In this document: piece after piece, positions 25,244 to 33,101 of the stretch | Position numbering within the stretch: the stretch's first letter is position 1 | Layout of the letters: every line of letters begins with the position of its first letter | Notes under the pieces: generated by a model | What the model was told of the DNA's origin: nothing | Seen by the model: only the letters and a program-made list of their open reading frames with translations | Databases searched by the model: none | Translations under genes and position numbers: made by a program | Source of the DNA: an uncultured Negativicutes bacterium | GTDB taxonomy: Bacteria > Bacillota > Negativicutes > Veillonellales > Megasphaeraceae | Assembly: GCA_900752195.1 (NCBI GenBank) | Contig: CAADUJ010000018.1 | Location: 1-38,806, forward strand | Direction of reading: 5' to 3' | Length of the DNA: 38,806 bases

Positions 25244-26461
25244 ATGTATTGTGTACGCGAAGTTACGAAAAATCTATACTGGGTTGGCGCCAATGATCGC
25301 CGCCTCCACTTATTTGAAAATATTCATCCTATCCCCCGCGGTGTATCCTATAATGCTTATGTGCTGCTCGATAAGAAGACCGTTCTCTTTGATACGGTAG
25401 ACTGGGCTGTATGCCGTCAGTTTTTAGAAAACGTCGATCATGTATTGAAGGGCCGTCGGCTGGACTATATGGTCATCAATCACATGGAACCGGACCATTG
25501 TGCAAGCATTGAAGAAATCGTCTTGCGCCACCCTGAAGTGAAGATTATCAGCACGGAAAAATCATTCATGCTCATGCGTCAGTTCGGCTTCCATATCGAT
25601 AACCAGGAATGCATCGAAGTCAAAGAAGGCGATACGCAATGTTTTGGTGACCACACGGTGACATTCGTAGAAGCACCGATGGTACATTGGCCGGAAGCCA
25701 TGGTTACGCTCGACCTCACGAATGGGGCGCTCTTCTCGGCTGACGCATTTGGTTCGTTCATTTCCCTTGATGGGCATCTCTTTGCCGATGAAGTCAATTT
25801 CGACCGCGATTGGATTGACGAAGCCCGCCGCTACTACACCAATATTGTCGGTAAGTACGGTCCTCACGTACAGCTCCTCTTAGGAAAAGCGGCTACGGTC
25901 CTGGATAAGATCAAATTCATTTGTCCCCTCCATGGTCCCGTATGGCGCAGTGATTTCGGGTACCTTCTCGACAAGTATACCCATTGGAGTACGTACGAAC
26001 CGGAAGAAAAAGGCGTGCTTATCGTGTATGCGTCCATGTATGGCAATACGGAAGCAGCTGCACAGAATCTGGCCAGCCGCCTTTGTGAAAAAGGTGTTAC
26101 CAACGTCCGCGTCTACGACGTATCGTCGACACACGTATCGGAACTTATTTCTCAAACCTTCAAATATTCTCATATCGTCCTAGCATCGGTGACGTATAAC
26201 CTGGGCATTTATCCCGTTATGCTCGATTACTTAGAACACATGAAAGCCTTGAACTTACAGAAACGTACTGTGGCCATCATTGAAAATGGCTCGTGGGCCG
26301 TTAAATCGGGCGACCTTATGCAAGAGTTCATCGATGACAATCTGAAAGATATGACGATCCTCAACGAACGCGTCTCCATGGCCTCGACTTTACCGGATGA
26401 CAAGCTGACGGAAATGGAAAACCTGGCCCAGGCGATTGCAGACTCCATGGAAGATGCATAA
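25244..26461 (+). CDS. fprA: flavodiiron protein (A-type)
   Basis: A cytoplasmic flavodiiron protein of 405 aa that reduces O2 to water, and in some relatives NO to N2O. The metallo-beta-lactamase-like domain supplies the di-iron ligands H80, E82, D84 and H85 (HMEPDH), then His148, Asp167 and His230 (PLHGPVW). A flavodoxin domain from residue 258 binds FMN (YASMYGNTEAAA). It has no rubredoxin domain of its own, so it needs an external donor; the rubredoxin-bearing fusion gene lies 23 bases upstream. GAAAGGAG precedes ATG 25244. Confidence 0.95.
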   Translation: MYCVREVTKNLYWVGANDRRLHLFENIHPIPRGVSYNAYVLLDKKTVLFDTVDWAVCRQFLENVDHVLKGRRLDYMVINHMEPDHCASIEEIVLRHPEVKIISTEKSFMLMRQFGFHIDNQECIEVKEGDTQCFGDHTVTFVEAPMVHWPEAMVTLDLTNGALFSADAFGSFISLDGHLFADEVNFDRDWIDEARRYYTNIVGKYGPHVQLLLGKAATVLDKIKFICPLHGPVWRSDFGYLLDKYTHWSTYEPEEKGVLIVYASMYGNTEAAAQNLASRLCEKGVTNVRVYDVSSTHVSELISQTFKYSHIVLASVTYNLGIYPVMLDYLEHMKALNLQKRTVAIIENGSWAVKSGDLMQEFIDDNLKDMTILNERVSMASTLPDDKLTEMENLAQAIADSMEDA

Positions 26462-26509
26462 CACCTTCCCATACCTATGAGTACCTTCTACTAAAAATCA
26501 TGATAGAGC

Positions 26510-26557
26510 AAATCAGCCCAGGCGGAGTGCCTCCCCGTTTGGGCTGATTTGTCTCTT
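26510..26557 (+). terminator. terminator after fprA
   Basis: An 11-bp stem (26510-26520 with 26540-26550) encloses a loop with a smaller GGCGGAGTGCC hairpin. It is followed by GTCTCTT, a modest T-rich tail. Confidence 0.7.
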
Positions 26558-26559
26558 TA

Positions 26560-26588
26560 TTGTCAGGACATTCCAGGTACTGTATACT
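26560..26588 (+). promoter_or_regulatory. promoter of the 53-aa Cys-Cys protein gene
   Basis: TTGTCA (26560-26565), 17 bases, TATACT (26583-26588). It lies just after the fprA terminator and 69 bases before the start codon, so the small gene has its own transcript. Confidence 0.75.
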
Positions 26589-26657
26589 ATACGTATAGGA
26601 AGCGCTTTTATATCCTTGAGGTTCAGGCCTACGTATACAGAAAGAAAGGTGATTTCT

Positions 26658-26819
26658 ATGAAAGAATCGTTGAAAAAAGCAAAAGAAATCGTATCGCAAG
26701 TATGGAAAGGCTATGCATCGAATACGACGGGCGGTTGCTGCGGCGTATCGTTGCCACCTGAAGAACAGCAGGCCTTGAAGAAATTAAAAGAAGGATCGCA
26801 GGCGAAGGAAACACAATAA
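26658..26819 (+). CDS. small Cys-Cys protein of unknown function
   Basis: A 53-aa protein. An amphipathic basic helix (residues 1-17, ESLKKAKEIVSQVWKGY) leads to TTGGCCGVSLPPEEQQ, with Cys30-Cys31 as its only cysteines, and a charged helical tail. It has no signal peptide or membrane segment. AAAGGTGA lies a few bases before ATG 26658. It has its own promoter and terminator, so it is probably a real gene. The vicinal cysteines suggest metal binding or thiol chemistry, but I do not recognise the family. It may share a stress role with the operon upstream. Confidence 0.75.
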   Translation: MKESLKKAKEIVSQVWKGYASNTTGGCCGVSLPPEEQQALKKLKEGSQAKETQ

Positions 26820-26828
26820 ATGATGAAC

Positions 26829-26860
26829 AAAAGGGATGGCTCCAATGCTATCCCTTTTTT
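26829..26860 (+). terminator. terminator of the small Cys-Cys gene
   Basis: A 12-bp stem (26829-26840 with 26847-26858, with a G-T pair) ending in a run of T residues, ten bases after the stop codon. Confidence 0.88.
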
Positions 26861-26908
26861 GCTTGCCCTCATCAGCTTCATAGCCTATCGGTGTCCCCCG
26901 TCCTTTCG

Positions 26909-26938
26909 TTGCAGGTCCCTTGTTGTTCGTGGTATAAT
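26909..26938 (+). promoter_or_regulatory. promoter of the ruvCAB operon
   Basis: TTGCAG (26909-26914), 18 bases, TATAAT (26933-26938), 32 bases before ruvC. No SOS/LexA-type dyad is evident near it. Confidence 0.65.
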
Positions 26939-26970
26939 GTACGTTAGTCTATGAATGAGAGGGTGAGAAA

Positions 26971-27471
26971 ATGAGAGCAATGGGAATTGATCCAGGTACG
27001 GCTATTTGTGGCTTTGGTGTCGTCGATTCTGACGGTAGCCGATTGAAACCGGTCACGTATGGAACGATTCAGACGACACCGGATCATACCGATGCAGAGC
27101 GCCTTGTCATGTTGTATGACGGTCTTTGCGAACTCTATGAAACATATAAACCAGATGTCATTGGCGTAGAAGAACTTTTCTTCAATCGAAACGTCACGAC
27201 GGCTATTACCGTAGGGCAGGCCCGTGGTGTCATCCTCTTATCGGCACAGCAGACGGGAATCCCGGTTATGGAATTTTCGCCCCTTCAGGTCAAGCAGGGT
27301 GTGACAGGCTATGGCCGGGCCACGAAGAATCAAGTCATCGATATGACGATGCGCCTTTTAGGCATCCGCAAAAAAATTACGCCTGATGACGCGGCTGACG
27401 GACTGGCCATGGCGATTTACACGATTTATTCTAGTCATTCCTTGAGCTTAAAAAGGACGGTACAGCTATGA
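26971..27471 (+). CDS. ruvC: Holliday junction resolvase RuvC
   Basis: It cuts Holliday junctions symmetrically during recombinational repair. The RNase H-like acidic active site appears as GIDPGTAICGFGVVD (Asp7), GVEELFF and DDAADGLAMA. The 166-aa length fits the family. It overlaps ruvA by four bases. Confidence 0.96.
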   Translation: MRAMGIDPGTAICGFGVVDSDGSRLKPVTYGTIQTTPDHTDAERLVMLYDGLCELYETYKPDVIGVEELFFNRNVTTAITVGQARGVILLSAQQTGIPVMEFSPLQVKQGVTGYGRATKNQVIDMTMRLLGIRKKITPDDAADGLAMAIYTIYSSHSLSLKRTVQL

Positions 27472-28067
27472 TCGGATATTTAAAAGGGACGATTTCCCAT
27501 ATTTTTTCGAATGCCTGCTTTATTGACGTAGGTGGCGTCGGCTATAAAGCAATCGCCTCGGCGACGACTTTGAAAGACCTCGTCATAGGCCAGGAAACGA
27601 TGCTCTATACCTATATGAGTGTCAGTGAAAATGATATTACGCTGTACGGGTTCCGTACACAAGACGAATATGACTTGTTCCAGCTCCTCATTACAGTCAA
27701 CGGCATCGGCCCTAAGATTGCCGTCAACGCCTTAGGCGCGGTGGCACCGGATTCCCTGCGCCTAGCCATTAGTCAAAATAATATGGGCGTATTGACGAAA
27801 CTTCCCGGTATCGGCAAGAAGACGGCAAACCGCATGGTCCTTGAACTCAAGGATAAAATCGGCCCTGTTGAAGGCGATAGCGACGCCATCGTCGTAGACG
27901 ATGTGACAGATCAGACTGGCATCGCAGGGGAAGCGTTAAGCGCCCTGAAAGCGCTGGGATATACAGACCAAGAAGCCCAAAAGGCTGTCAACCACAATGC
28001 GCCACACTGTGACAGCGTAGAAAGTCTCATTAAACTAGCGCTGAAACAACTGGGGAGCGGGAGGTAA
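27468..28067 (+). CDS. ruvA: Holliday junction DNA helicase subunit RuvA
   Basis: RuvA binds the four-way junction and loads RuvB. An N-terminal OB fold (residues 1-62) leads to helix-hairpin-helix motifs VNGIGPKIAVNAL and LPGIGKKTANRMVLEL. The C-terminal RuvB-contact domain starts near residue 150 (AGEALSALKALGY). The length is 199 aa. It lies between ruvC and ruvB, three bases from ruvB. Confidence 0.96.
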   Translation: MIGYLKGTISHIFSNACFIDVGGVGYKAIASATTLKDLVIGQETMLYTYMSVSENDITLYGFRTQDEYDLFQLLITVNGIGPKIAVNALGAVAPDSLRLAISQNNMGVLTKLPGIGKKTANRMVLELKDKIGPVEGDSDAIVVDDVTDQTGIAGEALSALKALGYTDQEAQKAVNHNAPHCDSVESLIKLALKQLGSGR

Positions 28068-28070
28068 GAC

Positions 28071-29102
28071 ATGGAAGAAAACCGCATCATCGAGACGGCA
28101 GACTTGCCGGGAGATTCCTGGCAATACAGCTTGCGGCCTCATTATTTACAAGAATATATTGGTCAGACGAAGGCAAAGGAAAATCTCCGCGTCTTTATCG
28201 AAGCCGCTAAAATACGTAAAGAAGCGTTGGACCACGTATTGCTTTACGGCCCGCCAGGCCTTGGGAAAACGACTATGGCCGGTATCATAGCCAATGAATT
28301 GGGCGTCAACCTCCGCATTACATCGGGGCCGGCTATCGAACGGCCTGGTGACTTGGCGGCATTATTGACAAATCTGCAGGAACGGGATCTCCTCTTCATC
28401 GATGAAATCCATCGCCTGTCTCACAGCGTAGAAGAAGTGCTCTATGCGGCTATGGAAGATTACGCTCTCGATATTGTCATCGGCAAAGGGCCCAGTGCCC
28501 GTTCCGTACGAATCGATTTACCACCCTTTACCCTCGTCGGTGCGACGACACAAGTAGGACGCCTGGCGCCTCCACTTAGGGATCGGTTCGGCGTTATCTG
28601 TCGTCTTGAATTCTATAAACCGGAAGAGCTTGTCCTTATCATCGAGAGGACGGCGAATATATTGGATATTGCCATCGATGAACAAGGGGCTTTGGAAATT
28701 GCCCGCCGTTCTCGCGGCACGCCGCGTATCGCAAACCGCCTGTTGAAGCGCGTCCGTGATTTCGCCCAGGTTGCCGGCTCACCTGCTATTACCCATGAAA
28801 TTGCTGCCTCAGCCTTGGACCGCCTCGAAGTGGATCGTTGCGGGTTAGACCGGACAGACAGACGGGTCCTCCAGGTAATCATCGAGAAGTTTGGCGGTGG
28901 TCCTGTCGGCCTTGATACGATAGCTGCCGCTATCAGTGAATCTGTCGATGCCGTGGAAGATGTGTATGAACCATTCCTCATGCAGCAGGGATTCTTGAAC
29001 CGCACGCCCCGAGGGCGCGTTGTGACAGCAGCAGCGTACCGCCACTTAGGCATACCTGAGCCAAAAGGCCAAAGTGATGAATCAGCTGGCTCGCTGTTCT
29101 AG
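28071..29102 (+). CDS. ruvB: Holliday junction branch migration ATPase RuvB
   Basis: The AAA+ motor of branch migration. Walker A is GPPGLGKTTMAG, Walker B is LLFIDEIHRLS, and sensor 1 is VGATTQVGRL, with the arginine finger in PLRDRFG. The C-terminal winged-helix domain (residues 260-330) ends with FLNRTPRGRVVTAAAYRHLG. The 343-aa length is usual. The stop is followed nine bases later by the DUF2905 gene. Confidence 0.97.
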   Translation: MEENRIIETADLPGDSWQYSLRPHYLQEYIGQTKAKENLRVFIEAAKIRKEALDHVLLYGPPGLGKTTMAGIIANELGVNLRITSGPAIERPGDLAALLTNLQERDLLFIDEIHRLSHSVEEVLYAAMEDYALDIVIGKGPSARSVRIDLPPFTLVGATTQVGRLAPPLRDRFGVICRLEFYKPEELVLIIERTANILDIAIDEQGALEIARRSRGTPRIANRLLKRVRDFAQVAGSPAITHEIAASALDRLEVDRCGLDRTDRRVLQVIIEKFGGGPVGLDTIAAAISESVDAVEDVYEPFLMQQGFLNRTPRGRVVTAAAYRHLGIPEPKGQSDESAGSLF

Positions 29103-29110
29103 GAGGTACG

Positions 29111-29326
29111 ATGGGAAAAATACTCATGGTTATAGGCGCCCTTTTCTTTGCTATCGGCGCTTGTTGGACTTTGTTAGAACAGACGGAACTTGGGAAATTC
29201 ATCGGTCATCTTCCTGGTGATATTCACATGACCCACGAAGGCTTTTCCTTTCATTTCCCCATTGTAACGTGCATCATCATCAGTATCATTCTATCTATTG
29301 TACTAAACATCGTCATGCATCGGTAA
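29111..29326 (+). CDS. DUF2905 small membrane protein
   Basis: A 71-aa membrane protein with two hydrophobic segments (residues 4-22 and 48-69) flanking a short loop with GKFIGHLPGDIHMTHEGFSFHFP, the DUF2905 signature around LPGDI. Proteins of this family commonly follow ruvB. Function is unknown. Confidence 0.88.
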   Translation: MGKILMVIGALFFAIGACWTLLEQTELGKFIGHLPGDIHMTHEGFSFHFPIVTCIIISIILSIVLNIVMHR

Positions 29327-29337
29327 GGAGGCACAGT

Positions 29338-30579
29338 ATGAACGTAAAAAAAGGGGTGTGTACCTTTTTGGTGGGGGTACTCCTTTCTATGGCTGCCATG
29401 GGAAGCGTTATGGCCTCCGGCATGGGGCAGAATGTCCGTATCGGCATTCGAGAAGGAAAGGGGTCTGTCATCGTCCACAGCCCATATGGGCTGGGAGTTT
29501 GGAAAAATGGGTCACTTTTAAAAAAATATAGCGCCAATAGTCCTGTCAGGCTGTCTCTCGTAGGAACTTCTGTTGCCGTTGATGGAAAGGCAACGGGCAA
29601 TGTACTCATTCGTCCGCTCAAGCACAATGGCACTGTTCAGATTGCCGACGGCTATGCTTATCGTGGCGCCATGGAAATCATGAAATCGCCGCGCCGTTGG
29701 GGATTGACGATCGTCAATGTCGTACCGATGGAAGAATACCTCTATGGTGTAGTCGGTAAGGAAATGTCTCCTTCGTGGAGTTTAGAAGCTTTGAAAGCCC
29801 AGGCCGTCGCTGCCCGGACGTATGCTGTGGCACATAAGAATTATTTTTCGTCCCGTGGTTTCGATATGACTGACGATACGTCGAGCCAGGTCTATGCCGG
29901 CGTCAATGGCGAATCGCCATCGATTATACAGGCTGTCGATGCGACGCGGGGAGAAATCATTACGTATGGCGGAAAGCCTATCGAAGCGTTGTTCATGAGC
30001 TCTGGCGGCGGTTATACGGAAAATAGTGAAAACGTCTGGGGCAGCCGCGTTCCCTATTTGCGGGGCGTCGCTGATACGAGTGACCAGATGCCGTCGTATC
30101 GGTGGAGTGTCATGACGACACCGGAAAAGTTGGGATCTTATTTGACAGCTGCTGGAAAAGACGTGGGAAACGTCTATTCTATCAGCCTTACGCCGTTGGG
30201 AAAACGGCCTATGTCCGTCTCCGACCGGGGCGTATCAGGCCGGGTCCTCACTATGACGGTCCATGGTTCAAAGGGATCTGTCAAGGTAACGGGTAACGCC
30301 TTCCAGTCTATCTTTGGCCTGAAGAGTACCCTCTTTGATTTCCAGCAGGGAAATCTGCCTGTCCCAGATGCAGACAGCGCTGGGAAAAAACGCAATACGA
30401 CACTGCAGCTCAAGGCCGGCATGCCCCTTACTATCTATGGATATGGCTGGGGCCACGGCCTCGGCATGAGTCAGTACGGCGCCTATCAGATGGCCCGTAG
30501 CCATGCCGATGAAGCTGGGTATTATCGGAAAATACTAGCCCATTATTACACGGGCACACGAATTGAAAAACTATATTGA
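29338..30579 (+). CDS. SpoIID/LytB-domain secreted protein
   Basis: A 413-aa protein with an N-terminal signal peptide (residues 1-28, VCTFLVGVLLSMAAMGSVM). The SpoIID domain is clear: VPMEEYLYGVVGKEMSPSW, LEALKAQAVAARTYA and the C-terminal GWGHGLGMSQYGAYQMA. In spore formers SpoIID is a peptidoglycan lytic transglycosylase used in engulfment; homologues in non-sporulators are thought to act on the wall. AAGGAGG precedes ATG 29338. It lies in the ruvB-queA interval, as in many Firmicutes. Confidence 0.9.
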   Translation: MNVKKGVCTFLVGVLLSMAAMGSVMASGMGQNVRIGIREGKGSVIVHSPYGLGVWKNGSLLKKYSANSPVRLSLVGTSVAVDGKATGNVLIRPLKHNGTVQIADGYAYRGAMEIMKSPRRWGLTIVNVVPMEEYLYGVVGKEMSPSWSLEALKAQAVAARTYAVAHKNYFSSRGFDMTDDTSSQVYAGVNGESPSIIQAVDATRGEIITYGGKPIEALFMSSGGGYTENSENVWGSRVPYLRGVADTSDQMPSYRWSVMTTPEKLGSYLTAAGKDVGNVYSISLTPLGKRPMSVSDRGVSGRVLTMTVHGSKGSVKVTGNAFQSIFGLKSTLFDFQQGNLPVPDADSAGKKRNTTLQLKAGMPLTIYGYGWGHGLGMSQYGAYQMARSHADEAGYYRKILAHYYTGTRIEKLY

Positions 30580-30605
30580 TAATAGGGATTAAGAAGGGAT
30601 TTACG

Positions 30606-31625
30606 TTGAAACTTACTGATTTTAACTATACATTGCCAAAGGAATTGATTGCCCAGCATCCGGCAGAACCGCGGGATCATGCACGCCTCATGCTATACGA
30701 TAAGAAAACAGGTGACGTGAAACATGCCTATTTTTATGATTTGTATGATGAACTCCATGAAGGCGATGTCCTCGTGTTCAACGATTCAAAAGTCATTCCG
30801 GCCCGCCTGTATGGCAAACGCGTGCCGACAGGGGGAAAGGTAGAAGTATTGCTCCTGACGCCAAAGGGCGATGACTGCTGGGAAGTCCTCGTCAAACCGG
30901 GAAAGAAAGCCCTTCCTGGTACGACTATCGAATTTGATAAGGGCCTTACGGCAGACGTACTGGACCGCACGGATTTTGGCGGCCGCCTCGTCAAATTCCA
31001 TTATGAAGGAATCTTCGATGAACTCATCGATGCTATCGGCAAAATGCCATTGCCGCCGTACATCCACGAAAAGATGAAAGACCCGGATGAATATCAGACG
31101 GTCTATGCACGGGAAAAAGGTTCCGCTGCAGCTCCTACGGCAGGTCTGCACTTTACGGATGAACTGCTGGAAAAAATCAAAGCCAAAGGCGTAGAACTCG
31201 TCTTCGTGACGCTCCATGTCGGCCTTGGCACGTTCCGCCCTGTAGAAGAAGAAAATATAGAAGATCACGAAATGCACAGTGAATTCTATAGCATTACTGA
31301 CGAAGCAGCGGCTGCCATCAACCGTGCCAAAGAGGAAGGGCGCCGCGTCGTCGCTGTCGGTACGACGAGCATCCGTACCTTGGAAAGTGCCGGTACGTCG
31401 GGCCGCGTCAAAGCTGGCTCCGGCTGGACCAATATCTTCATCTATCCGGGCTTTACTTTCCATATCGTCGATGCCCTGGTGACAAACTTTCACCTTCCCG
31501 AATCGACACTTCTCATGCTCATCAGCGCCTTATCGACGCGCGAAAAAATCCTGCATGCCTATGATATTGCCGTGCAGGAAAAATACAGATTTTTTAGTTT
31601 TGGCGATGCTATGTTTATACATTAA
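30606..31625 (+). CDS. queA: tRNA preQ1(34) S-adenosylmethionine ribosyltransferase-isomerase
   Basis: It converts preQ1 in tRNA to epoxyqueuosine using SAM. Family motifs are FNYTLPKELIAQHPA at the start, VLVFNDSKVIPARLYG, AAPTAGLHFTDELL, VTLHVGLGTFRPV and TNFHLPESTLLMLISA. The 339-aa length is typical. TTG 30606 is chosen over TTG 30576 because AAGAAGGGA precedes it and it gives MKLTDF, the usual N-terminus. tgt follows 11 bases later. Confidence 0.94.
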   Translation: MKLTDFNYTLPKELIAQHPAEPRDHARLMLYDKKTGDVKHAYFYDLYDELHEGDVLVFNDSKVIPARLYGKRVPTGGKVEVLLLTPKGDDCWEVLVKPGKKALPGTTIEFDKGLTADVLDRTDFGGRLVKFHYEGIFDELIDAIGKMPLPPYIHEKMKDPDEYQTVYAREKGSAAAPTAGLHFTDELLEKIKAKGVELVFVTLHVGLGTFRPVEEENIEDHEMHSEFYSITDEAAAAINRAKEEGRRVVAVGTTSIRTLESAGTSGRVKAGSGWTNIFIYPGFTFHIVDALVTNFHLPESTLLMLISALSTREKILHAYDIAVQEKYRFFSFGDAMFIH

Positions 31626-31636
31626 AGGAGGTTTCC

Positions 31637-32746
31637 ATGGCTGTAATTACGTACGAACTGCAGGCTGAATGCGACGGTGCCAGAGCGGGTCTTCTGAGGA
31701 CGCCTCATGGCACCTTTAAGACACCGATGTTCATGCCGGTAGGTACGCAGGCGACGGTGAAGACGCTGACGCCAGAAGAGTTATATGATATGGGAGCTCA
31801 AGTCATTTTGAGCAACACCTATCACCTCTTCCTGCGTCCCGGTGAAGACCTGGTGCGCGAGGCTGGGGGCCTTCATTCCTTCATGCATTGGAAGCAGGCC
31901 ATCCTGACGGATAGCGGGGGATTTCAGGTGTTCAGCCTGGGACAGATGCGCAAAATCAAAGAAGAAGGCGTTACCTTCCGGAGCCACCTCGATGGATCGA
32001 AGAAATTCCTTTCCCCTGAAGTATCTATGGATATTCAAATGGCCTTGAATTCCGATATTGCCATGGCCTTTGACGAATGTATTCCGTATCCGTCTGATTA
32101 CGACTATACCCTGGCATCGACAGAGCGGACGAGCCGCTGGGCTAAGCGTTGCCTCGACCATCATCACAGTGATACCCAAGGCCTTTTCGGTATCGTCCAG
32201 GGCGGTATGTATGAAGACTTGCGTAAAAAAAGTTGTCTTGATCTCGTCGATATGGATTTCGACGGCTATGGAATCGGCGGCCTCAGCGTAGGCGAAGAAA
32301 AGGATATGATGTACCATATCTTAGAGCATACGACACCGTACCTGCCGCAGCATAAGGCACGATACCTTATGGGAGTCGGTACACCCGATTGCCTCGTCGA
32401 AGGCGTCGCCCGTGGCGTCGACATGTTCGACTGCGTATTTCCGACGCGGGTAGCCCGCAATGGCATGGCCATGACCCATACAGGAAGGCTTACCGTGCGC
32501 AATGCTAGCTTTGCCCGCGATTTCCGACCTATTGAAGAAGGCTGTCAGTGCTATACGTGTCGCAATTATACACGGGCTTACATCCGCCATCTCTTCAAAG
32601 CAGAAGAACTGTTGGCATACCGTCTGGTCAGCATCCATAATCTCTATTTTTTACTTGACTTTATGCGACAAATGCGTCAATCTATACTAGATGGCACATT
32701 CCGTGAATTCCGCAAGGAATTTTGGAAAGGGTATCAAGATGCGTAA
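31637..32746 (+). CDS. tgt: queuine/preQ1 tRNA-guanine transglycosylase
   Basis: It exchanges guanine 34 of GUN-anticodon tRNAs for preQ1. Visible motifs are FMPVGTQATVKTLTPEEL, ILSNTYHLFLRPG, LTDSGGFQVFSL (catalytic Asp) and FDCVFPTRVARNG (nucleophilic Asp). The C-terminal zinc site is CQCYTCRNY with a following His. The length of 369 aa is standard. AAAGGAGG precedes ATG 31637. With queA it forms the queuosine pair. Confidence 0.97.
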   Translation: MAVITYELQAECDGARAGLLRTPHGTFKTPMFMPVGTQATVKTLTPEELYDMGAQVILSNTYHLFLRPGEDLVREAGGLHSFMHWKQAILTDSGGFQVFSLGQMRKIKEEGVTFRSHLDGSKKFLSPEVSMDIQMALNSDIAMAFDECIPYPSDYDYTLASTERTSRWAKRCLDHHHSDTQGLFGIVQGGMYEDLRKKSCLDLVDMDFDGYGIGGLSVGEEKDMMYHILEHTTPYLPQHKARYLMGVGTPDCLVEGVARGVDMFDCVFPTRVARNGMAMTHTGRLTVRNASFARDFRPIEEGCQCYTCRNYTRAYIRHLFKAEELLAYRLVSIHNLYFLLDFMRQMRQSILDGTFREFRKEFWKGYQDA

Positions 32747-32792
32747 CGAACGCATTACATACACACTATTATATTATTAGGAGGTATACACC

Positions 32793-33089
32793 GTGGATTC
32801 TATTTTTGGAAGCGTAGGCGATTTAACTCAATTATGGCCCTTGCTGTTTATGATTGTGCTCTTTTACTTCATTCTCTACCGGCCGCAGAAAAAACAGCAG
32901 AAACGCCGTCAGGAAATGTTTGAAAGCCTGAAAAAAAATACCCGTATCGTTACAATAGGCGGTATCATCGGCACCATCACAGACATCAAGGAAGACTATA
33001 TCCGTCTGCGCGTAGCCGATAAGGTCGAAATTAAAATGACAAAAGAAGCAGTTCGCGCTGTCTTAGGCGCTGAAGAAGAAAGCAACTAA
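32793..33089 (+). CDS. yajC: preprotein translocase accessory subunit YajC
   Basis: A 98-aa inner-membrane protein of the SecDF-YajC complex. One transmembrane segment (residues 12-30, LLFMIVLFYFILYRPQKKQ) is followed by the basic KKQQKRRQEM stretch and a small cytoplasmic domain with RIVTIGGIIGTI. Translation begins at GTG 32793 behind AGGAGG. The order tgt-yajC-secD-secF is conserved. Confidence 0.95.
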   Translation: MDSIFGSVGDLTQLWPLLFMIVLFYFILYRPQKKQQKRRQEMFESLKKNTRIVTIGGIIGTITDIKEDYIRLRVADKVEIKMTKEAVRAVLGAEEESN

Positions 33090-33101
33090 GGAGTGACATT
33101 G

